Of a stretch of 15,906 nt of DNA, positions 1 to 8,800 are shown piece after piece; position 1 is the first letter of the stretch, and every line of letters starts with the position of its first letter. Made by a program: the position numbers and the translations under genes. The DNA is from Pelagophyceae sp. CCMP2097. Taxonomy: Eukaryota > Sar > Pelagophyceae. The stretch lies in the NCBI GenBank assembly GCA_026770575.1, contig MU657224.1, forward strand, positions 98,237-114,142, in the 5' to 3' direction. Under the pieces are notes generated by a model. That model had not been told where the DNA came from. It worked only from the letters and a program-made list of their open reading frames with translations, and did no database searches.

Positions 1-159
1 AAATAGCTCAATAAGAAATAAAATAATAAAAATAAAGATAAGGAGGATTTGAAAGTTCAGCGATTAGTTAAATAATTTCAATTATTTACGTGGGCATTGC
101 AATGGGATTTGGCTGTATCCTTCGGGTCCTCCGTGTGCCTCCGGCGCGCTCTTGTAATA
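1..159. repeat. Left arm of perfect 159-bp inverted repeat
   Basis: Bases 1-159 are the exact reverse complement of 15604-15762, with no mismatch in a base-by-base comparison. The outer half is AT-rich and the inner third is GC-rich. Homology stops after position 159. The arm touches the window edge, so its true outer end cannot be seen. It could be a dispersed element present twice in opposite orientation, or a terminal inverted repeat. No transposase lies between the arms, which favours the first reading. Confidence 0.95.
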
Positions 160-698
160 TGGGGTTTTATACGGGTAATTAAAAAACGGAGCTTACAGGG
201 TGCCTACGACCTCCTAGCTCGTTATCCTGTACCGTGCAGCAGTTGCGACGTATAAATCTACCATTTCCAAAAAAAATCGCCTAAATAGGCGATGGCCTGT
301 TTTTTGAAAGGCAGGCCATCCTGCCTCAGTGGCCAGAGGGATGAGTGGCTCTGGTGGTCGTCTGGCAGGCGCCGTCCGCAACTACCTCAAGAACGGGGGC
401 GTGCCGGACTTTTTGCTAAAGTTGGATCGCGTTTTGCGTCCATCTTGTCTCCGACGACGGCACCGTCACACAGAACACGTACATCAGGACGCAAATAAAT
501 TTTTGAAGGGTTTTAAAGTTTTTTTTTCATTTTGGGGGCTAGGTTTTAAAGGGTTTTAAACGGTAAAAATCGGTATATTACTATTTGAGTTTTATACATC
601 CCGCTACAATATTTGCACCAGGGCACGTCGCCGAAAATAATCGCCCAGAATAAGTCGTTTAAATCGAATTCTGTTGTGGTGCGAAATTTTCCTCCGCC
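160..698. other. Non-coding region with hairpins; possible ORF remnant
   Basis: No convincing gene is visible. Two adjacent perfect hairpins occur: 277-292 (TCGCCTA, 2-nt loop, TAGGCGA) and 292-319 (ATGGCCTG / CAGGCCAT, 12-nt loop). GGGTTTTAAA-like words repeat between about 505 and 560. Between 341 and about 450 the plus strand reads as a plausible peptide (MSGSGGRLAGAVRNYL...), and another frame continues as SDDGTVTQNTYIRTQINF and a stop near 499. This could be a decayed 3' exon or chance. Composition is more AT-rich than in the genes to the right. Confidence 0.4.
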
Positions 699-1345
699 GT
701 TCGAAACGACGCCTTGAGATGGCCCCTCGAGACGGACCCCTTTCGGCGGCTATTCGAAACGACACCTCGAGACGGCCTCTCGAAATGACACCTCGGGAAA
801 GCTCCTCATTCCGGCCTCTCGAAATGTCCCCTGGAGACGGCCTTTCGTGGCGTCTTATCGTCACGACTTCTCGAGACGGCCCCTGAAAACGGCCCCTGGA
901 GTCGGCCATTCGAAACGAGGCCTTGAAGACGGTTCCTCGAGATAATGCCTCGAGATGACCCCTCGAGACGGCCTTTTTCGACGGCCTTTCGAAACGGCGT
1001 TTTGTGACGACCCTTCGAGACGGTGCCTCGAAGCGGCCACTCGAAACGGCGCCTTGAGACGGCCCCTGGAGACGGCCCCCTGGAGACGGTCTTCGAGACG
1101 GTCACTCGAAACAGCGCCTTTTGAGACGGCCATTCGAGACGGCACTTCGAAATGGCGCCTCGAGATGGCTCCTCTCTCCGCCTTTTCGAGACGGCCGCTG
1201 GAGACGGCCATTCGAAAAGGACTCTCGAGACGGCCACTCGAAACGGCTTCTTGAGACGGCCCTCGAAACGACCACTTGAGACGACCCCTCGAGAAGAACC
1301 CTTTCGACGGCCGTTCGAAACGACGCCGTGAGACGTTTCCTTGAG
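699..1345 (-). repeat. Degenerate 13-bp tandem array (left composite satellite)
   Basis: A tandem of diverged 13-bp units with a plus-strand consensus near GARACGGCCNCTC. The register is easy to follow at 1127-1300, where most units are exactly 13 bp and an occasional one has lost a base. The same unit in reverse complement forms 7790-8112. Because 13 is not a multiple of 3, the array is open in several frames on both strands and yields long Arg/Pro/Ser-rich ORFs that should not be taken as proteins. The strand given is the one matching the sense orientation of the copy inside the 2885-8925 gene. Confidence 0.85.
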
Positions 1346-1560
1346 AGAGGCTCGGACGGTCGCTCGGACGATCCCTTGGGCGGTCCTTCGGACAGTTCCT
1401 TTGGACAATTCCTTTGAGGGTCCCTCGACGGGCCCTCTGTGACAGTCGCTTTGATTGGCGGCCCTCTCGACGGTCCCTTGGACGGTCACTCGGTGCCGGC
1501 CTTTCGACTGCAACCTCTCTGCAACGTCTTCTGAACGTTCGCTCGGACGGTCGCTCGGCC
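1346..1560 (-). repeat. Degenerate 12-bp tandem array (left composite satellite)
   Basis: The 13-bp block passes directly into diverged 12-bp units with a plus-strand consensus near GGACGGTCNCTC (reverse complement GAGNGACCGTCC). The segment 1430-1512 is recognisably homologous, in inverse orientation, to 6767-6844 and 7628-7704, so the arrays share longer modules and not only the 12-bp word. The block ends about 40 bp from the stop codon of the WD40 gene. Confidence 0.85.
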
Positions 1561-1599
1561 GAGCCTTTTGGAGTCGCCGCGGCGGCCTTGCAGAATCAT

Positions 1600-2701
1600 T
1601 TAGCGAATTAAAACCTCGCTCCGTCGTGACCGAAGCAGCACTCGTGGCGTCTTGTCGGCGCTCGCCGTCACGACGCGCTTGCCGTCGGACGAGAAGGCAC
1701 AGCTGTAGACGCTGCCGGTGTGTCCCTCGAGCGTCGACCGCAGTGCGCCCGTCACGGCGTCCAAGAGTCGCGCCGTGTTGTCGAAGCTCGCCGTCACGAT
1801 GCGCGTGCCGTCAGGTGAGAACACGCAGCTTGTGAGGTAGATGGGACGCCCATCGAGCGTCTTTTGTAAAACGCCCGTCTCGGCGTCCCAGAGGCGCGCC
1901 GTGCCGTCCTTGCTCGCCGTCACGATGCGCGTGCCGTCGGGCGAGAACGCGCAGCTCCTGACGGGGCCGGTGTGCCCCTCGAGCGTCGTCTGCAGCGCGC
2001 CCGTCTCGGCGTCCCAGAGCCGCAACGTCTTGTCGTAGCTCGCCGTCAGGATGCGCTTGCCGTTGGGCGAGAACGCGCAGCTGAAGACGCAGCCGGTGTG
2101 CCTCCGGAGCGTCAGCAGCAGCGCGCCCGTCTCGGCGTCTCAGAGCCGCGCCTTCGCGTCCTCGCTCGCCGTCACGATGCGCTTGCCGTCGGGCGAGAAC
2201 GCGCAGCTCAAGACTTGGGCCGGAGTGGCCCTCGAGCGTCACCAGCAGCGCGCCCGTCTCCGCGTCCCAGAGCCGAACCTTCCCGTCGCGACTTGCGGTC
2301 GCGATGCGCGTGCCGTCGGGCGAGAACGCGCAGCTCCTGACGGCACCAGTGTGCCCCTCGAGCGTCACCAGCAGCGCGCCTGAGTCGGTGTCCCAGAGCC
2401 GCGCCGTGTAGTCTTCGCTCGCCGTCACGATGCGCTTGCCGTCGAGCGAGAACGCGCAGCACCAGACGGCGCCGGTGTGTCCCTTGAGGATGGCCGTGCC
2501 CTTGAGGATGCGGTCCTTCCAGATGAGTCTGCGCACGGCCGGCGCGACGGCATGTGCGTTGCGAGCGACTCGCTTGTTCACGTAGAGCGCGTCCAACGCG
2601 TTGGCCTGCCGCAGGATTTGTGCGAGCAGGTCGCCCTGCTCAAGCACGCAGAGTGCGCCCACTCGCGCCCGGGCGCGCCGCTCCGCCCGCGCGGCGCGCA
2701 T
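1600..2701 (-). pseudogene. Seven-blade WD40-repeat protein, interrupted
   Basis: The minus strand encodes seven 42-residue WD40 repeats, enough for one beta-propeller, the usual protein-interaction platform. Units follow the pattern GHTGAVRSCAFSPDGTRI, TASRDGKVRLWD, AETGALLVTLE. The upstream 70 residues from ATG 2701 contain an F-box-like stretch (DLLAQILRQANALDAL...LIWKDR), which is only suggestive. Two lesions hit blade 3. One extra base near 2215 shifts the frame inside GHSGPV, and the codon at 2140-2142 is TGA where the repeat expects TGG (RLWD). Blade 7 loses its last strand and ends at a TAA at 1600-1602, next to the satellite. Nucleotide units are 126 bp and very alike, so collapse or sequencing error is possible. 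Otherwise it is a recent pseudogene, or two adjacent ORFs. It is divergent from the gene at 2885. Confidence 0.8.
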
Positions 2702-2884
2702 GGCGCCCTGATCGAAACCTCCGGAGTCCGGGACCGTCCCGGTCGGAAACCGTTCCGAAACGATCTTAGGAAGGATTTGCCCAAGTCCGCCGTTAGCCCC
2801 TTCACCGAGATTCGCGACGCACTGCGGCCAGCTGCCCTGGTGGGCAGCGGCGTCTCCCAACCCATCGTCGGACGGCGGCCTTTG
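2702..2884. promoter_or_regulatory. Short divergent intergenic region (shared promoter)
   Basis: Only 183 bp separate the likely start codons of the WD40 gene (2701, minus) and the glycosyltransferase gene (2885, plus), so both core promoters must lie here or inside the coding ends. I see no clear TATA box. The call rests on gene geometry alone. Confidence 0.45.
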
Positions 2885-5800
2885 ATGCGGTTCGCGCTGG
2901 CCTGGTGGAGCCTGGGGATCGTGGCGGCGTCGCGGGACGAATGCTCTCACGGGGGGCCTCTGGGGGCCTCTGGGGGCCTCGGGGGGCCTCGGGGTTTCCT
3001 CCGGCCCTCGGCGGACGCCAGCGTTGGCGACGTTTGCGTGGCGCGCCACAACGCCGCAACGTGGTGGTGCCCCGCCGACTGCAACACAAGGCTCCGCGCG
3101 CCCTACTGCACCTCGTTGAATTCGTCGAAGACGGCGTGCCGCACGCGACTTCGACAAAAGTGTGGGCAAGACGGTTTATCGTTGGAACAACACGACTCCA
3201 ACAACCACGGAGACGTCTGCCGCAAGGCCGACGGCGACTTTGAATGCCCACCGGACTGCATGCCCACCAAAAATGGCGCACCGTGGAGACCCGCGCCCGA
3301 CGAACGCGCCTATGGCGCGCGCAGGGGGAGACGATGCGTAGGTACTGCTATTCGCTGTCCAAGTCGCTCCGCCGGCGCGCCTGCGTCTCCAAACTCCGCC
3401 CACCGCCTTCGGCGGTTTCCGACTGGGCCTGCGACTATCCTGGACGCGGAAACGCGCCTTGCTCAGCCGTGCGTCTTCCCCTGCCGTGCGTCGCCCGCAC
3501 GCCGCGGCGCCGCGGACGGACACGCGTAGGTCGCGACGCTGTACACGCTCCAGGCTGGGGGCGGCGAGAGGTATCTTTTAATGATGGCCTCTGCGCTCCA
3601 GGCCATGGGTGCGCCCAAAGCTGCTCGCGCCGAGGATGCGCCGGGAGGATGCGCCGGGAGGACGCGCCGGGAAGGTTTTGCGGGCCCTTTGCGTGCGGTC
3701 CCTCAGCCGGCGGCGCATTCGAGACGGCGGTCCACCTTTGATTTCTTCGATTTTCGAGTCCGTCCTCTCCGTCGACGTCCGTCCTCTACCCCTTTCCATG
3801 CGCCCCCACAGGCCACTACGTCGACGTCATCGTCCTCGACACGTCCGACTGCCTCGAAGAGGCCTGCGCTCAAGCCGCCGCCGACAAGCCCGCGACGGCG
3901 TCTCTTTTGAAAAGCGTCTACGCCTCTTTTTGAGTCGGAAAATCGCCGACCGCCGCCACAACTCGCCGACTGCCGAAACAGAGGGCGACCGAGTCGGCTC
4001 CAGAGGCTCCGTAGACGCTTCGAGGAGACGCCCTCGAAACGCGGTCCGGACGCGGCTGGAACGGATGCCCCTGAACAGCACGACTCCTGTTCGACTCGTG
4101 TTCACGACGTAGGCTGGCAGTCAAACTCGACTGGTCCAAGGTTCGCATCCGCGTCGCGACGGCGAGCATGCTGCGCGCGCAGCACGGCGTGCGTGCATCT
4201 TTGGACCAGTCGCGGTCTCTACGCCCCTCTCTTAGGAACCGCCTCTCTACTCCATTTTCGCCTTTATGGCGAATTCCAAAGTCCCAGAGGTGCCCTCGCT
4301 GGGCCACCACGCACTCTTCATGTGCCAATTCCCATTTGACCTCAACGTTCGGCCCGGCGTCGATAATATGCGGCCTTGAGACGTTCATGCCTTCCTTTTG
4401 CTCCTTTTTCGACGCTTCACCGGGCCCCGGCATGCGTAGGAACCGGTGCGCAAGGCGAGCGCGGCGTTCCTGTCGACGTACGACGCCGTGCTGCTCAACT
4501 CCAGATTCACGCTCGAGTGGTAAGCCCCTTGAGCGGCGATTGGCGGCCCCCTCGAAGAGACGGGGCAGAACTCCTTTTCATCTTTGGAGCCTCCGGTTCA
4601 TCTTTGGAGCCTCGGGTCGACGGCCTAGGTACGAGCGGTCGCTGCGTTGGGTGCTCCCACGGCTGGCTCGATATGGTTGGCCTGCGCCCACGAGGACGGT
4701 TTTGTACCCCCCTGTACCGCACCCTGTCCCGCAACTTGCCCCGCGATCCAACGAGCGATATCGGCCGCCCTCGGTCATCCTCATCGGACGCTTCTTCGAC
4801 GCGCGGCAAGGTGAGCGACCGTTGGGAAACGCGACCATTGGGAAACGCTGCCGGGACAGCATCCGAGAGAGAGGCCTGCCTCGAGGCACCAAAGGCAGAT
4901 CGTGGCCACTCGGCCGAGTCTTGCGGGCGTCTCGAAACGCCACCAGGGTGCAACCCGCTTCCAGCTTGCTTCCAGGAGGAGACGCGAAACGATCCAGGGG
5001 GGCATCCGAACGACAACAGGACCGCGCAGGGAAACGCCAACTGGAGGCCATCGAGGCTTTCGTCGACCTGCACCGCCGGTCGCCGCACGGCAACAAGCCG
5101 CAGCTCTACCTCGTCGGCAGCAAACTCGCGGGTACGGCAGAGCGTGTGGATACTTTGGGCAGAGCGGGTGGATGCCTCCAAACATGGGTGCCTTTCCGCT
5201 TCGGGCTCCAAAGACGTCGTCCGTAGGCTTCGAGTCGTACTTCAACCGCGTGGCTGCGCGCGTCTCCGAGGTCAAGGGCGCGCACTTGCTTCCTGATCTC
5301 TCGAGGGACAAACTCTCTGCCTTGCTGCGAAATGTCTCGGTAGTTTGGTCACTTACTGGACTCAAATCGAAAGACGCAGTTGCGGACCCGGCCGACGAGG
5401 AGCATTTCGGCATCGCGGTGAGCGAGGCCATGGGTCGAGGGTGCATTCCCGTGCTCTTGCGAAAGGGAGCTTTAGCAGAGCACGTGGTCCATGGGCATTC
5501 CGGTTTCCTCGGCGACTCCATCACGGACATCGTCAGAGCGACGCTGCGAGTCCACCAGCTCAGTTGGCCTGAGGCGGGGCGAATGCGGGTGGCGGCGGCT
5601 ACGAGAGCGTTCAGGTTTTCCGACGACGCGTTCCTTCGCCGCTTCACCGGTCTTTTTGCTTCGCAAGGCCGAGCCTACGAACTCTGGAATTGTGGCCTGA
5701 TGCGCCACGTGCGGGCGCGGCCGAGCCGGATTGACGTCGCGCAGACGAAGGTTGCGAGATATGAAGCGGTTATAGTAGATACTCGATCGGATTTATTACT

Positions 5801-8800
5801 GCCACTCATCATCAGACACACCGCCGCCATGCTCCCCTGCGACTGGGGCATGCACGTCGTCCAAGGCCGCGCCTTGATCGGAAATCCCGATGATTCAGCG
5901 GGGCGCAGATGCCGAGGGCAGCCTTCATCTCCATGGCTTTCTGGCCCGGATGCGCGATTCTGTGATGCAATGGTAGGTCCACGGCGCTTCAAACGGCGAC
6001 TTTTTGCGAGACGCCCTGGTGCGAGGCGAAGCGGAGGCTTGTTGAACCCCGGGGGAATATGTCGCTTCTTGAACCCCGGAACCGACATATTCCCCCGGTC
6101 GATGGCGAGTGCAGGTGGACGTGCGCCACGTGCGGTACTCGGCCATATCGGCGGACAAGCTCGACGACTCGTCGTACAACGCCCTGCTCAAGTCCGGGGC
6201 GTTTTGGCAGATGGAAGCCGTTTTCGAAAAGGTCCGCGAAATGGTGTCTTCGCAACGGCCGACCCGATTGGAAGATGGCCGACCCGATTGGATCAGGGTT
6301 GCGGCGGCCCGGCCGAGCGATGCGCTTGTGAGGTGCTCATCTTCCACCTAGGTGCTCATCTTCCAATTGGACGCAGTCGTCCTGCAGCGGAAAAGATCGG
6401 TGGAGGCTTTTTTGAAATTCGACTTCATTGGCGCCCCCTGGGCCCGGAACAACGACGTCTACGTCGGCCTCAACGAGCAACGCGTCGTGGGGCGCCGCGC
6501 CGATGGAAAAACAAAAGAGTGTTCCAAAAGAGTGATCACGAGTCGAGACCAAGGGGGGAAGAGAGCAACGACGGGTTTGCAAATTTTGGCCGACCCGTTT
6601 TTGAGTGGGTCTGGCCGTGGCCCAAACCCAAAGGTTCCTCGCCAGAGACTTTGGGCCCCTCCGGCGTCCCGTTCCTCGCACGGGATGCCACATGGTTCCA
6701 GCGACCGCCACTAATGTTCCAAGCGACCCTCCGAGGGCCCGCCCAGGGGACGTCGCTTCCGAGGCCGCAGTCGAAGAGACTGTCGAAAGGACCGTCCAAG
6801 GGACCCTCGAGGGGCCGCCATCAACGCGACGGTCACAGAGGGCCCGTCGAGGGACCCTCCAAGGAACTATCCAAAGGAACCGTCCAAACGACCAAGCCCA
6901 AGTGACCATCCGAGAGACCATCCAAGCGACCGTCCGAAGGCCCGTCCGAGGGACCTTTCTCAGAGGGACCTTTCTCAGAGGGACCTTTCTCAGAGGGACC
7001 TTTCTCAGAGGGACCTTTCTCAGAGGGAATGAATGCAGTCGAGGAGACGGCAGCCGAGCGACCGCCCAAGGGACCGTCCGAGGGACCCTACACGGGACTG
7101 CCGCAAAGGGTCCGACGAGGGACCGTCCAAGGGACCAGTCGTAGAGACCGTCCAAGGGATCGGTCGAGGGACCGTCAAAGAGACCGTCCACGGAACCGTC
7201 GCAGTGGGACCGTCCGAGAGACCGCCCAAGGGACCGTCCAAGGAACAGTCCAAAGGAAAGTGTCCAAAGGACCGGCCAAATGACCGTCCGAGGGGCCGTT
7301 CGAGGGACCTTCCAAACGACGGTCCGAAGGACCGCCGCAGAGACCGACCAGTCGAGGGCCCACAGGGTCTGTCCGAGGGTCCGCCCGCGGAACGTCGCAG
7401 AGGGGTCAAGTGGCCGTCCAAACGACCGACCCATGGACCGTCGACGGGAACGTTGCAGAGGGACCGTCGAAGGACTCTCCAAGGGACTCTCCAATGAAAC
7501 TGTCCAAAGGAACTGTCCAAAAGGAACTGTCAAAAGGAACTGTCCAAAGGCACTGTCCAAGGGAACATCCAAGCGACCGTCCGAGCGACCGTCCGAGCGA
7601 CCGTCCAGGGGACGTCGCAGAGCGGCTGCAGTCGAAGAGGCTGTCGAAAGGACCGTCCGGGGGACCCTCGAGAAACCGCCGTCAAAGCGACCGTCACAAA
7701 GGGCCCTTCGAAGAACCCTGAAAGGAACTGTCCAAAGGAACAAGGGACCGCCCAAGCGACCGCCCGAAGGACCGTCCGAGCCTCTCGAGGGGTCGTCTCA
7801 AGGCGCCGTTTCGAATGGCCGTCGAAAGGGGCCGTCTCAAGGCGCCGTTTCGAATAGCCGTCTCCAGGGGCCATTTCGAGGCATCGTCCCAAGGGGCCGT
7901 CTTAAGGCGCCGTTCCGAGTGGCCGTCTCGAGGGGCCGTCTCGAGGCGCCGTTTCGAGGCGCCGTTTTGAATGGCCGTCGAAAGGGGCGTCCCGAGGGGC
8001 CGTCTCAAGGCACCGTCTCGAATGGCCGTCTCCAGGGGCCATCTCAAGACGCCGTTTCTCATGTCCTTCGAAAGGGGCCGTCTCGAGGGGCCGTCTCGAG
8101 GGGCCGTCTCGATGAGCCGGAGATCGGCGGTGCGACGGGTTTGCCGCGGGTCGGGTTATCCGGGTGTTTTGGCCTTGCCCGTCTTTGAGTGGGTCTGGCC
8201 TTTGTCCCTTGACCCGGCCCTTTCTCAGAGGGGTCGTTTGACAAAGCCGCGAGGGTTTGGCACAAATTGAGCAACCCGAATTGAGCAACCCGACGTCTCA
8301 TACAGGGTCGTGGACGCTTATGGCGGTCCAGATTGTAAAACAGACCCGAAGACACTGCCGGGACAGAAACGAGTCGCGTACGAGGGCGCAGGCGGGTGAT
8401 GCACGCCCGCCTAGGCCATCCCTACGCTGCCGCGCACGGCGCGCGTCGGGAACGGCGGTCTTTCACTCCGGTCACCGCGGGCGATGCTTGCAGTGCTGAA
8501 CAAGCACGCATCGACGTCTGAGAACTCTGAACAAGAAGACGTTTTCTTCGTAAGGCACCTCTCCAGCATGGGCTACGCCGTCGCGGGCGAGCAGGCCGCG
8601 CTCGACTTTGCCATCGAGGTGAGATGAGAAAAATGAGGAGAAAAGGCCCTCGATGACCTTTCCTCTAAGCTCAGGGGCCCCGTCGCGCTGCTTGTAGGTG
8701 CCGATATCCGAACTGACGTTTCATTTCGGCCAGGGCGAAATGTACGGCAAGAACGCGCCGTGGGGATTACATCAATCGTGGTTTTACACCCTCGAAAACC

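Noticed and set aside
604..1513. Long Arg/Pro/Ser-rich open frames on both strands
   Set aside because: They are by-products of 12- and 13-bp tandem units without stops; several frames are open at once and none looks like a globular protein.
3918..4433. Minus-strand ORF of 171 codons
   Set aside because: It is the complement of GT4 exons 6 and 7 and their introns; the plus strand carries the family motifs (LDWSKVRIRV, HALFMCQFPFDLN).
6720..8112. CRISPR array
   Set aside because: Repeats are contiguous 12-15 bp units with no unique spacers, and there are no cas genes; the context is eukaryotic.
6337..8188. Long repetitive ORFs (GRSL, GPSK, GTVQ types) on both strands
   Set aside because: They arise from the 12-bp satellite, whose unit length keeps all frames open. 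The conserved gene's exons flank the array instead.
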